A stretch of DNA of 64,000 bases from the NCBI RefSeq assembly GCF_018885265.1, contig NZ_CP076538.1, forward strand, positions 620,001 through 684,000. The letters run 5' to 3'. Source of the DNA: Amycolatopsis aidingensis (GTDB lineage: Bacteria > Actinomycetota > Actinomycetes > Mycobacteriales > Pseudonocardiaceae). The position numbers and the translations under genes are program-made. The stretch's first letter is position 1. Each line of letters starts with the position of its first letter. The notes under the pieces are model-generated. The model saw only the letters and a list, made by a program, of their open reading frames with translations, was not told where the DNA came from and made no database searches. Positions 23,646 through 32,234 of the stretch are shown here, piece after piece.

Positions 23646-24434
23646 GTGGCGGAGCTGCTCACTCCGCTTGAGCTCGACTTCCTCTGGGAGTCACTCGGGG
23701 CGGGCGAATTGCCCTACCCACTGGAGGCGCGCTCGCACGGCGAGACCATGGACGAGCGCGCTTCCCTCCGTAAGCAGGTGCTCGCGGAGCTGGGCAGACG
23801 GGGTGTCCTGGACGAATCCGGCAGGCTCGACCCCCGGTTCGAGGACTGGGTCGGTGTGCTCTCCGGCGCGGAGGTGAGCCTGGACGCGGTGCATGTCAGC
23901 GCCCCGCATGCGGAGGCGGTGCGTGCGGTCGCCGCCGCGCTGGGCAACCACGCCGTGCTCGCCGTCCAGGACGGCCGCGGGCTGCACCTGCAGTCGGTGC
24001 CAGCGGACGGGCTCGCCAGCGCCATCATCGGCACCCTGCCCGCGGCCCGGCGCGGTACCGAGCGCTCCATCACGGTGCCGCTGGAGCAGCTGGTCACCGG
24101 GGCCGGGGCCGATTTCATGCAGCGGCGGCAGCCCAGCACGGACGGCAACGCCACCGCGGACGAGGACCGTAAGGCGCTGGCCAGGCTGCACGCCCAGCCC
24201 CGGCTGCGCGGCGGCCAGATCGGGGCGAACGCACGCAACCGGGTCGGTGGCCGGGTGCGGACCCCCGTGCTGAGCTGGTTCGACACCGAGGCCGGCCGGT
24301 ACCTCACCCAGGCCAGCCGGGGCCGGGACGGGCGTGAGTGGATCACCATCGCACCCGCGGACGTCGCCGCGCTGCGGCAGCGGCTGAACGAGATGCTCTC
24401 CGGCGCGGTGAGTTCCGCCGCGGCCTCGTACTAG
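23646..24434 (+). CDS. EspG-family ESX secretion chaperone, copy 1
   Basis: 262-residue EspG-type protein that would bind the tip of a PPE protein in the cytosol and keep it soluble for ESX export. It has the family start (LTPLELDFLWESLGAGELPYP), a central beta-rich part (VLAVQDGRGLHLQSVPADGL) and the C-terminal TPVLSWFDTEAGRYLTQ. It starts 3 bp after the PPE-like gene and is clearly coupled to it. It is a paralogue of the next gene along its whole length. Confidence 0.87.
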   Translation: MAELLTPLELDFLWESLGAGELPYPLEARSHGETMDERASLRKQVLAELGRRGVLDESGRLDPRFEDWVGVLSGAEVSLDAVHVSAPHAEAVRAVAAALGNHAVLAVQDGRGLHLQSVPADGLASAIIGTLPAARRGTERSITVPLEQLVTGAGADFMQRRQPSTDGNATADEDRKALARLHAQPRLRGGQIGANARNRVGGRVRTPVLSWFDTEAGRYLTQASRGRDGREWITIAPADVAALRQRLNEMLSGAVSSAAASY

Positions 24435-24480
24435 ACCCAGTGGTTACTCTGGGGTAGGCCGATACGAACCGGGGAGCAGA

Positions 24481-25293
24481 GTGAACCGTCCGGAGTTCTT
24501 CACACCGCTGTCCTTCGACTTCCTCTGGGAGGCGATGGCGCTCGGCGAGCCGCCGTACCCGCTCGAGGTGGCCTCGCATGGCGCCACCGAGGCGGAGCGC
24601 AGGCTGCTGCGGCAGCGTGCGGACAACGAGTTGCGGGCAAGGGGGATCCGGGACTCCGGGGGCAGGCTGGACCCTGGCGTCGAGGACTGGCTCACCCTGC
24701 TCGCCCGGCCCGCGCTCAGCATCGACGCCGTGCATATCCCCGAACTGCACGCCCGGCCGGTCGCGGCACTGGCGGCCTCGGACGGCAGGAACGGGGTGCT
24801 GGCCGTGCAGGACGCGGACGGCATCTGGATCCGGTCGGTCTACCCGGAGGGACTGGCCTCGGCCGTGGTGGACCTGCTGCCCGCGGTCGGCAGGGGCACC
24901 GAGGCCTCGGTCACCCTGCCAGTGGACGAGGCGGTCCGGATCGCCCCGCTGCGCACCCCGGTCACCGCCCCGGCGGGGTCGGCAGGCGGCGGTGGGCGCA
25001 GGACCGGACTCGCCGACCGGCAGACCGACCCCCGGCAGGCCTACGCCCAGCTCACCGGCCAGACCCGGATCCGGGGTGGTCAGCTGGCAGCGAACAGCCG
25101 GAGTCCACTGGGTGGGAAACGGCGTTCCCCTGTGCTCGGCTGGTTCGACACCTCGACCGGCCGCTACCTCAGCCTTGCCAAGTCCGGACCGGACCGCAGG
25201 GAATGGGTGACCGTGTCCCCCGCGGACACGAAGACCCTGCGTACCCGCCTTGGTGAGCTGCTCGCCGAGATCGGCGACCAGGGCAGGCCCTGA
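24481..25293 (+). CDS. EspG-family ESX secretion chaperone, copy 2
   Basis: 270-residue EspG-type protein, colinear with the preceding one: LTP/LSFDFLWEAMALGEPPYP-type start, VLAVQDADGIWIRSVYPEGL centre, and SPVLGWFDTSTGRYLSL end. A longer Gly-rich loop near residue 165 (APAGSAGGGGRR) separates the halves. The GTG start is preceded by GGGGAGCA. Two EspG copies next to a single PPE-like gene suggest either two client PPE proteins or a specialised chaperone pair. Confidence 0.87.
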   Translation: MNRPEFFTPLSFDFLWEAMALGEPPYPLEVASHGATEAERRLLRQRADNELRARGIRDSGGRLDPGVEDWLTLLARPALSIDAVHIPELHARPVAALAASDGRNGVLAVQDADGIWIRSVYPEGLASAVVDLLPAVGRGTEASVTLPVDEAVRIAPLRTPVTAPAGSAGGGGRRTGLADRQTDPRQAYAQLTGQTRIRGGQLAANSRSPLGGKRRSPVLGWFDTSTGRYLSLAKSGPDRREWVTVSPADTKTLRTRLGELLAEIGDQGRP

Positions 25294-25525
25294 CCTCGGG
25301 ACGGGAGCGGGTTGCTCCGGGATATTGAGTACTGGAGCACCGGGTGGGAACATCTGCCAGGCACCGACCGTTGACCTGCGGGAGGCTAGCCCGGTCAGCA
25401 CGAAGCCGGGCGGTACCCTGGTGAGACGGATGCCTCCGTGCACCATGCAGTTGTCAACACCGTGACGGCGGATGTCACATCTACCGCCTAACCAGGGAGG
25501 GTCGAGGCCACCACGGCCGAGTCGA

Positions 25526-28066
25526 ATGGACCGCAAGCGCCTGCTCAAGAACCCACTGCTGTGGATAGTCGCGGTTCTGCTGCTCTATTTCGCGTTCAGC
25601 ACGATCTTCGACGGCGATCGCGATTACACCGAGATTCCCACCTCGCAAGCGCTGGAGCAGATCCAGAATGGGAATGTCGAAGAGGCGACCCTCGAGGACA
25701 AGGAGCAGCAGCTCAAGCTGACCCTGGCCAATGGCGTCGAGCACGACGGCCAGCAGGTCAGCAAGGTGCTGACCAAGTTCCCCGCTGCCGGTGGCACCGA
25801 CATCTACCGCGCGCTGCTCAACGCCGAAGCCGCGGGTGGCGGAGATCTCAAGTTCAGTACCACCGTCACTCAGCAGTCCTTCCTGACCCAGCTGCTCATC
25901 TACATGATCCCGCTCGGGATTCTGCTGCTGCTGCTCATGTGGATGATGAACAACGCGCAGGGCGGCGGTAACCGGGTACTCAACTTCGGCAAGTCCAAGG
26001 CCAAGCAGCTGAACAAGGACATGCCCAAGACCACGTTCACCGACGTGGCCGGTGCCGACGAAGCCGTGGAAGAGCTGCACGAGATCAAGGACTTCCTGCA
26101 GAACCCCGCGCGCTACCAGTCGCTCGGCGCGAAGATCCCGAAGGGCGTGCTGCTGTACGGGCCGCCGGGTACCGGTAAGACGCTGCTGGCCCGCGCGGTC
26201 GCGGGTGAGGCCGGGGTGCCGTTCTACACGATCTCCGGTTCGGACTTCGTCGAGATGTTCGTCGGTGTCGGTGCCTCCCGGGTCCGCGACCTGTTCGAGC
26301 AGGCCAAGCAGAACGCGCCCTGCATCATCTTCGTGGACGAGATCGACGCGGTGGGCCGCCAGCGTGGTGCCGGCCTCGGCGGCGGGCACGACGAGCGCGA
26401 GCAGACCCTGAACCAGCTGCTGGTCGAGATGGACGGCTTCGACTCGCGCGGCGGGATCATCCTGATCGCGGCCACCAACCGACCGGACATCCTGGACCCG
26501 GCGCTGCTGCGGCCGGGCCGGTTCGACCGGCAGATCCCGGTGTCCGCACCGGACCTCTCCGGCCGCAAGGCGATCCTCGAGGTGCACTCCAAGGGCAAGC
26601 CGCTCGCGCAGGACGCCGATATGCACGCGCTGGCCAAGCGCACCGTCGGGATGTCCGGTGCCGACCTGGCCAACGTGATCAACGAGGCGGCGTTGCTCAC
26701 CGCGCGCCAGCACGCGCACGTGATCACCGACGCGGCCCTCGAGGAGTCCGTGGACAGGGTGATCGGCGGCCCGGCCCGCAAGAGCCGGGTCATCTCCGAG
26801 AAGGAGAAGAAGATCACCGCCTACCACGAGGGCGGGCACGCGCTCGCCGCGTGGGCGATGCCGGATATCGAGCCGGTCTACAAGCTGACCATCCTGCCGC
26901 GCGGCCGGACGGGTGGGCACGCCTTGCTTGTGCCCGAGGACGACAAGGAGCTGATGACCCGGTCGGAGATGATCGGGCGGCTGGTGTTCGCGATGGGCGG
27001 CCGCACGGCCGAGGAACTCGTCTTCCACGAGCCGACCACCGGTGCCTCCGGGGACATCGAGCAGGCGACGAAGATCGCCAAGTCGATGGTGACCGAGTAC
27101 GGCATGAGCGCGCGGCTGGGTGCCGTGAAGTACGGCCAGGAGCAGGGTGACCCGTTCGTCGGCCGCTCTGCTGGACGGCAGCCGGACTACTCGCTCGAGG
27201 TCGCGCACGAGATCGACGAGGAGGTCCGCAAGCTCATCGAGACCGCGCACACCGAGGCCTGGGAGGTGCTGAACACCTACCGGGACGTGCTCGACGAGCT
27301 GGTGATCGAGCTGCTGGAGAAGGAGACCCTGCAGCGCAGGGACCTGGAGCGGATCTTCGCCTCGGTGGAGAAGCGGCCGCACATCACCGTGTTCAACGAG
27401 TTCGGTGAGCGCAAGCCATCGGACAAGCCGCCGATCAAGACCCCCGGCGAGCTGGCGATGGAGCGCGGCGAGCCGTGGCCCCCGCCGAAGCAGGAGGAGG
27501 AACAGCCCGCCGAGCCGGCGCCGACCCCGGTTGCCACCGCACCCGGTGCCGGTGAGCTGCCCGGCGGCGTCCCGCGCGGGCAGACCAAACCCAGCGGCAC
27601 GGAGACGGGTGCTCCGAACCCGAACCCGAATCCCTATGCGCCGCCGCCCGCCGGGGGCTACCCGAACGGGGCGCGCCCCGGTGGTCCGAACGGCAGCGGC
27701 AACGGCGGCTGGCCGCAGCCCTACCCGCAGGGCCAGCCCTCCGGTGGCCAGGCGGGTCCGCCGAACTACGGTGCCCCGCCCGGGTGGACCCCGGCGACCT
27801 CGCCCAGCGGCAGGCCGAGCCAGCCGTGGCGGTCGAACGCGCCGAACCCGCCGTACCAGCAGCAACCGCCACAACAGCCTGCACAGCCGCAGCAGCCCCA
27901 ACAGCCACAGCAATCCCAGCAGCAGCCGCAGCAGGGTCAGTGGCAGGGCGAGGGCCAGTGGCAGGGTGGCCAGCAGGGCGGGGCCCAACCGCCCGAGGAG
28001 CCGCACGGGGAGGGGCAGCACCGGCGCGGTCATCCCGACGACCCGGATGGTCATCATCGCCGGTAA
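25526..28066 (+). CDS. ftsH: Membrane-bound ATP-dependent zinc metalloprotease FtsH
   Basis: Hexameric AAA+ protease that extracts and degrades membrane and cytosolic proteins. From ATG 25526 the protein has 846 residues: membrane segment ([15 protein letters not shown]), periplasmic domain, second membrane segment ([14 protein letters not shown]), AAA domain with GPPGTGKT and FVDEID, SRH region, protease domain with HEGGHA zinc site, and a long Pro/Gln/Gly-rich C-terminal tail of about 200 residues ending in His-rich residues. An in-frame ATG at 25472 would add 18 residues. Same position as Rv3610c. Confidence 0.96.
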   Translation: MDRKRLLKNPLLWIVAVLLLYFAFSTIFDGDRDYTEIPTSQALEQIQNGNVEEATLEDKEQQLKLTLANGVEHDGQQVSKVLTKFPAAGGTDIYRALLNAEAAGGGDLKFSTTVTQQSFLTQLLIYMIPLGILLLLLMWMMNNAQGGGNRVLNFGKSKAKQLNKDMPKTTFTDVAGADEAVEELHEIKDFLQNPARYQSLGAKIPKGVLLYGPPGTGKTLLARAVAGEAGVPFYTISGSDFVEMFVGVGASRVRDLFEQAKQNAPCIIFVDEIDAVGRQRGAGLGGGHDEREQTLNQLLVEMDGFDSRGGIILIAATNRPDILDPALLRPGRFDRQIPVSAPDLSGRKAILEVHSKGKPLAQDADMHALAKRTVGMSGADLANVINEAALLTARQHAHVITDAALEESVDRVIGGPARKSRVISEKEKKITAYHEGGHALAAWAMPDIEPVYKLTILPRGRTGGHALLVPEDDKELMTRSEMIGRLVFAMGGRTAEELVFHEPTTGASGDIEQATKIAKSMVTEYGMSARLGAVKYGQEQGDPFVGRSAGRQPDYSLEVAHEIDEEVRKLIETAHTEAWEVLNTYRDVLDELVIELLEKETLQRRDLERIFASVEKRPHITVFNEFGERKPSDKPPIKTPGELAMERGEPWPPPKQEEEQPAEPAPTPVATAPGAGELPGGVPRGQTKPSGTETGAPNPNPNPYAPPPAGGYPNGARPGGPNGSGNGGWPQPYPQGQPSGGQAGPPNYGAPPGWTPATSPSGRPSQPWRSNAPNPPYQQQPPQQPAQPQQPQQPQQSQQQPQQGQWQGEGQWQGGQQGGAQPPEEPHGEGQHRRGHPDDPDGHHRR

Positions 28067-28076
28067 GTTCCCGCCC

Positions 28077-28703
28077 GTGAACAGCGTTCGGCCAGTGTTC
28101 GACGAGGTAGGCCCGGACCGTGCCAACGGCCGGGTCTTCGATCAGGCGCGGGCCGAGAACGCGATCCGTGAGCTGCTGATCGCCTGCGGTGAGGATCCGG
28201 ACCGGGAGGGGCTGCGGGACACCCCGGCGCGGGTGGCCCGCGCCTACGAGGAGATGTTCGCCGGGCTCTACGACGACCCGGACCGGGTGCTGGACCGTAC
28301 CTTCGCGGAGAGCCACGAGGAGATGGTCCTGGTCAGCGACATTCCGATGTACTCGACCTGCGAGCACCACCTGGTCCCGTTCCACGGGGTGGCGCATGTC
28401 GGTTACATCCCGAACGGGCACGGCAATGTCACCGGCCTTTCCAAGCTGGCCCGGCTGGTGGACCTGTACGCCAAGCGGCCCCAGGTGCAGGAGCGGCTGA
28501 CCTCGCAGATCGCCGACGCCCTCGACCGCAAGCTGAAGCCGCGCGGGGTGATCGTGGTGGTCGAGGCCGAGCACCTGTGCATGTCGATGCGCGGTATCCG
28601 CAAGCCGGGGGCCCGTACCACCACCTCGGCCGTTCGCGGGCTGTTGCAGACCTCCGCCTCGTCGCGGGCGGAGGCGCTGGACCTGATCAAGGGCCGAAGG
28701 TGA
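28077..28703 (+). CDS. folE: GTP cyclohydrolase I
   Basis: 208-residue enzyme that converts GTP to 7,8-dihydroneopterin triphosphate, the first step of folate synthesis. Signatures: zinc Cys/His in [32 protein letters not shown], and the second zinc Cys in [10 protein letters not shown]. The GTG at 28077 gives a normal length; an in-frame ATG at 28047 would overlap ftsH. First gene of the folE-folP-folB operon with 4-bp overlaps. Confidence 0.95.
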   Translation: MNSVRPVFDEVGPDRANGRVFDQARAENAIRELLIACGEDPDREGLRDTPARVARAYEEMFAGLYDDPDRVLDRTFAESHEEMVLVSDIPMYSTCEHHLVPFHGVAHVGYIPNGHGNVTGLSKLARLVDLYAKRPQVQERLTSQIADALDRKLKPRGVIVVVEAEHLCMSMRGIRKPGARTTTSAVRGLLQTSASSRAEALDLIKGRR

Positions 28704-29560
28704 GCACGGGGAGTGCCCGGCATCCGGGCCTGCCCGACCCCGGCCGCTGTGTCGTGATGGGCGTGCTGAACGTCACCCCGGACTCGTTCTCCGACGGCGG
28801 GCGCTATCTCGACGTGGACGACGCGCTGGCGCACGCGCACGCCATGTGGGACCGCGGAGCCGACCTGATCGACGTTGGCGGGGAGTCCACCAGGCCAGGC
28901 GCCGACCGGGTGGCCGCGGAGACCGAGATCGAGCGGGTGCTCCCGGTGATCCGGACACTGGCCGAGGACGGCATCGCGCTCTCGGTGGACACCACAAGGG
29001 CCACGGTGGCCGCGGCGGCGCTGCGGGCAGGGGCCCGGATCGTGAACGACGTCTCCGGCGGGCTCGCCGATCCGGATATGGCCCGTGTGCTGGCCGAGGC
29101 CGGGGTGCCGTGGGTGCTGATGCACTGGCGCGGTCACAGCAAGGACATGACCGCGCTGGCGACCTACACCGACCCGGTGGCCGAGGTCCGGGCCGAGCTG
29201 GGCGAGCGGGTGGACGCCGCGCTCGCGGCCGGGGTGCGGCCGGAGGCGCTGGTGCTGGACCCCGGGATCGGGTTCGCCAAGCGTGCCGAGCACGACTGGG
29301 CGCTGCTGCACGACCTGGACGCGGTACGGGACCTGGGTTTCCCGGTGCTGGTCGGGGCCTCCCGCAAACGTTTCCTCGGCCGCCTGCTGGCGGACGCGCA
29401 GGGCAGCCCGCGCCCGGCCGCGGGCAGGGAGCATGCCACCGCGGCGGTGTCCGCCCTTGCCGCCGCGGCGGGTGCCTGGGGGGTGCGGGTGCACGAGGTC
29501 GGCGCCTCACTGGATGCCGTCTCGGTGGCCGCGGCCTGGCGGAGGGGAACCCCGGAGTGA
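28700..29560 (+). CDS. folP: Dihydropteroate synthase
   Basis: 286-residue TIM-barrel enzyme that joins p-aminobenzoate to dihydropterin pyrophosphate; the sulfonamide target. Both family signatures are present: [17 protein letters not shown] and [17 protein letters not shown] and the LDPGIGFAK block are intact. The GTG at 28700 overlaps the folE stop (GTGA), and its own stop overlaps folB. Confidence 0.95.
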   Translation: MSTGSARHPGLPDPGRCVVMGVLNVTPDSFSDGGRYLDVDDALAHAHAMWDRGADLIDVGGESTRPGADRVAAETEIERVLPVIRTLAEDGIALSVDTTRATVAAAALRAGARIVNDVSGGLADPDMARVLAEAGVPWVLMHWRGHSKDMTALATYTDPVAEVRAELGERVDAALAAGVRPEALVLDPGIGFAKRAEHDWALLHDLDAVRDLGFPVLVGASRKRFLGRLLADAQGSPRPAAGREHATAAVSALAAAAGAWGVRVHEVGASLDAVSVAAAWRRGTPE

Positions 29561-29919
29561 CCGACCGGATCACCCTGACCGGGCTGCGGGTGTTCGGCAG
29601 GCACGGTGTGTTCGAGCACGAACGGCGGGACGGCCAGGAGTTCGTGCTGGACCTCACGGCCTGGCTGGACCTCGGCCCGGCCGCGGCCTCCGACGATCTC
29701 GCCGACACGCTGAACTACGGCGAACTCGCCGAGCGGGCCGCCGCCATCCTCGGTGGCGAGCCCTGCGACCTGATCGAGACGGTCGCCGCCCGTATCGCCG
29801 AGGAGGTGCTGACCGACCGCAGGCTGTCCGCCGTCGAGGTCACCGTGCACAAACCGGCCGCCCCGATCCCGTTGACCTTCGCCGATGTCGCGGTCACCGT
29901 GCACCGCTCCCGCCCCTGA
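29557..29919 (+). CDS. folB: Dihydroneopterin aldolase
   Basis: 120-residue tunnelling-fold enzyme that splits dihydroneopterin to 6-hydroxymethyl-dihydropterin and glycolaldehyde. It has [26 protein letters not shown], the Glu/Lys catalytic region around [15 protein letters not shown] overlap with folP. In most actinobacteria folK follows directly; here a 21-bp repeat array and two leftward genes follow and no folK is seen. Confidence 0.95.
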   Translation: MTDRITLTGLRVFGRHGVFEHERRDGQEFVLDLTAWLDLGPAAASDDLADTLNYGELAERAAAILGGEPCDLIETVAARIAEEVLTDRRLSAVEVTVHKPAAPIPLTFADVAVTVHRSRP

Positions 29920-29927
29920 TCAGCCGG

Positions 29928-29990
29928 CGTGTTTGCCCTCCACGTACCCGTGTTTGCTCTCCACGCGCACGAGTTGGCCGTCCACGTCAC
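29928..29990. repeat. 21-bp tandem repeat (3 units) between folB and the DUF998 gene
   Basis: Units CGTGTTTGCCCTCCACGTACC (shortened here: TGTTTGCCCTCCACG core) start at 29928, 29949 and 29970 with a strict 21-bp period; the third is degenerate. The core is the reverse complement of the array inside the dacB-like gene at 17050-17133. It sits exactly where folK is missing. Confidence 0.8.
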
Positions 29991-30679
29991 CGGGTCGGCC
30001 CGCTGCCGGGCCGCCGGGTGAGGTAGCTCACCCCGATCACGATCATCGCGATCAGCATCGGGAAGATCGCCACCCGTTCCACCGCCCCGCCCCAGCCGTC
30101 CAGCCCGCCGAACAGGCCGAGCTGCTGGGCCAGCGCGATCAGTACCCCGGCGAAGCCGAGCAGGGCGGCCGCCACCCCGACCGTGCCTGCCCTCCGCCCT
30201 GCCCGCCGCAGGGCGAGCCCGAGCAGCAGCAGCCCCGCGTTCCCGCACAAGGTCGCGGCCGCGGCACCCACCAGGTGCGCGGTGAGCTCCAGGTTGCCAG
30301 GGTTGGCCCCGACCAGCACCGTGCCGGCTCCGGCCAGGGCGAGCAGCGCCCCACCGAGCCACGGCAGCAGCCTGCCAGCGGCCCCGCGGGACAGCGCGAG
30401 GCCGAGCAGTACCCCGCCGGCCGCAACGCAGGCGCCGAGCACGACGAAGGAGGTGTTCATGGCCGAGTGCCACGGTGAGCAGACATAGGTCCGGTATCCG
30501 GGCGCCTGCCCGCAGACCGTGGTGCCCAGGTCGCTGATGTCGTTGCGGGCCCAGCTGTACGGCGTTCGCCAGGCCGCCTGCACCAGCAGGTGCAGCACGA
30601 AGAACTGGACGATCAGCACCCACGCCACGGCTCCGGCCACGGCCTCCCGCCTGGTTGCTGGCTGCTGCTGTCGGGTCAC
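29987..30679 (-). CDS. DUF998-family polytopic membrane protein
   Basis: 230-residue protein with six hydrophobic segments. The first loop carries WARNDISDLGTTVCG, a DUF998 hallmark (N-x-I-S-D-L-G). Function is unknown for the family. It lies 7 bp downstream of the MerR-type regulator gene and in the same direction, so the two form an operon and it may be the regulator's target. Both interrupt the conserved folate block on the opposite strand. Confidence 0.82.
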   Translation of the reverse strand: MTRQQQPATRREAVAGAVAWVLIVQFFVLHLLVQAAWRTPYSWARNDISDLGTTVCGQAPGYRTYVCSPWHSAMNTSFVVLGACVAAGGVLLGLALSRGAAGRLLPWLGGALLALAGAGTVLVGANPGNLELTAHLVGAAAATLCGNAGLLLLGLALRRAGRRAGTVGVAAALLGFAGVLIALAQQLGLFGGLDGWGGAVERVAIFPMLIAMIVIGVSYLTRRPGSGPTR

Positions 30680-30686
30680 GCCTCCA

Positions 30687-31649
30687 CTATGCAGCCGGCC
30701 CGGCCGAGGCGCGCACTGCTTCCACGATCCAGGTGGCAGCCGCCACCTGGGAGGGGAACGGTTCCCAGCCGTTGATGATGCCGAGCAGCCGCCAGTAGTG
30801 CTCCGCCCGCGGGTCGTTGAACGAGGCGATGTGCTCGCCGAGCTCGCGCCGGTAGCCGGGGTCGTCGGCGTCCCGCCCGGCCGGAGCCGAGGCCCTGGCG
30901 ATATCCGCGGCCAGCTCCCTGCCTGCGGCCGAGTCCGGTGGGGTGCCCGCGTCCAGCTCGGCCTGCGCCCTGGCGTTCCACGCCGACCACTGCTCCTGCT
31001 GGGCCTGCGAGCCGGACATGTCCGCGCCCTCGGCGCGGGCGGCCGAATGCCGCTCGCTCATCCCACGGATCAGCCGCCGGAAGTCCGCGTCCCGTACCAG
31101 CTCGGCCAGTTCGATCCAGGCCTCGAGCTGCTCCGGGGTCGGGTCCTCGGGCAGTTCCGGCTTGGCCGAGCGCATCCACTGGTAGAACTCCGGATCCAGG
31201 TCGAGCCCGCTGGACACCTCCTCCCAGAACTCGTCGAGCAAACGCTTGCGCTCGTCATCCGACATGCTCGCCAACTTGTTCATCAGCTTCACTTCCTCTG
31301 GTTCGGATCCCCGTTTGGCGACCGCCCGCAGCACCGCGCGGCGCAGCGTCAGCCTGCGGATCTGCTCGTCCAGCGCGGCCACGTGCCGGGTGGCCAGCTG
31401 TGCCACCGTGGCCTCGCTGACCAGCACGCTGGAGACGTCGGTCAGCCCGATCCCCAGCTCGCGCAGGGTGCGGACCAGCTCCAGCCGGGCCAGCGCCGTG
31501 GTGTCGTACAACCGGTAACCCGCGGGTGTGCGGTCGGTAGGCGGGAGCAACCCCTCGTCGGAGTAGAACCGGATCGTCTTGACCGGTAGCCCCGTCCGTT
31601 TGGCCAGCTCACCAATGGTGAACAGGGCCGTAGTGCCTACTGCTGTCAT
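30687..31649 (-). CDS. MerR-family regulator with TipAS-like helical effector domain
   Basis: 320 residues. An N-terminal MerR DNA-binding domain (FTIGELAKRTGLPVKTIRFY then SDEGLLPPTDRTPAGYRLYD) is followed by a dimerisation helix (about 75-115) and a large helical C-terminal domain (about 120-315). Its pattern (WNARAQAELDAGTPPDSAAG) recalls the TipAS antibiotic-recognition fold; this resemblance is by eye. TipAL-type regulators sense thiopeptides and activate their own promoters. The upstream region at 31650-31678 has a MerR-type operator matching that of the L11 paralogue. Followed by the DUF998 gene. Confidence 0.8.
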   Translation of the reverse strand: MTAVGTTALFTIGELAKRTGLPVKTIRFYSDEGLLPPTDRTPAGYRLYDTTALARLELVRTLRELGIGLTDVSSVLVSEATVAQLATRHVAALDEQIRRLTLRRAVLRAVAKRGSEPEEVKLMNKLASMSDDERKRLLDEFWEEVSSGLDLDPEFYQWMRSAKPELPEDPTPEQLEAWIELAELVRDADFRRLIRGMSERHSAARAEGADMSGSQAQQEQWSAWNARAQAELDAGTPPDSAAGRELAADIARASAPAGRDADDPGYRRELGEHIASFNDPRAEHYWRLLGIINGWEPFPSQVAAATWIVEAVRASAGPAA

Positions 31650-31678
31650 GCTGCACCCTCCAGTCGGTGGAGAGTCCA
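31650..31678 (-). promoter_or_regulatory. MerR-type operator/promoter of the regulator gene
   Basis: On the minus strand: TGGACT, then a 17-bp spacer starting CTCCACCGACTGGAG, then TGCAGC, directly before the ATG at 31649. The core CTCCA-N5-TGGAG (31658-31672) and the 17-bp spacing equal those at 14521-14549. The -10 abuts the start codon, so either the transcript is leaderless or translation starts further in. Confidence 0.55.
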
Positions 31679-31712
31679 GTATCCAAGAGGCTTACGGCTA
31701 CGCTCGGGTGTC

Positions 31713-32174
31713 ATGCACTTCACGCGGCCGCGCGAGTTGGTCATCGCCGGAGTGGTCGGTCTCGGCGTCGCCTACCTGCTGTTCGAACTCGCCTACGGTT
31801 CCCTGCCGCGGCTGCCCACCCTCGCCGGAACCACCCTGCTGGTACTGGCCGTGATCGAGCTCGTGCTGGCGTTCTCGGTGCGCAGCCGGATCCGGGCGGG
31901 CCGGGTCATCGGCGCGATCGTGATCGCGAGGGCGGTGGCGCTGGCGAAGGCCTCCTCCCTGCTCGGCGCGCTGATGGCCGGCGCATGGGCCGGGGCACTC
32001 GGCTACCTGCTGCCGCGGGCGGACCGGATCACCGCCGCGGAGAACGACCTGCCGGGCGCTGTCATCGGGGTCTGCTGCGCCGCGGCATTGACGGCCGCTG
32101 CGCTGTGGCTGGAGCATTGCTGCCGCACGCCGGAGCCGCGTGACTCAGATCGCCCGCCGGGCGCGACCGGTTAA
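31713..32174 (+). CDS. DUF3180 membrane protein of the folate-pantothenate block
   Basis: 153-residue protein with four membrane segments (about residues 8-27, 33-50, 62-90 and 112-132). DUF3180 genes follow folK in actinobacteria (Rv3605c position). Function unknown. Here it is cut off from folB by two leftward genes but remains upstream of the DUF6779-like gene. The start ATG at 31713 gives a normal length. Confidence 0.85.
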   Translation: MHFTRPRELVIAGVVGLGVAYLLFELAYGSLPRLPTLAGTTLLVLAVIELVLAFSVRSRIRAGRVIGAIVIARAVALAKASSLLGALMAGAWAGALGYLLPRADRITAAENDLPGAVIGVCCAAALTAAALWLEHCCRTPEPRDSDRPPGATG

Positions 32175-32234
32175 CGCTCCGAAACCACCGCTCGAAGTAC
32201 CGACCAGGTCTCGGTCGGGTAACTAGAAGGTACG

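Noticed and set aside
25481..28126. An 881-codon minus-strand frame opposite ftsH
   Set aside because: Antisense shadow of a clear FtsH gene with no recognisable domain.
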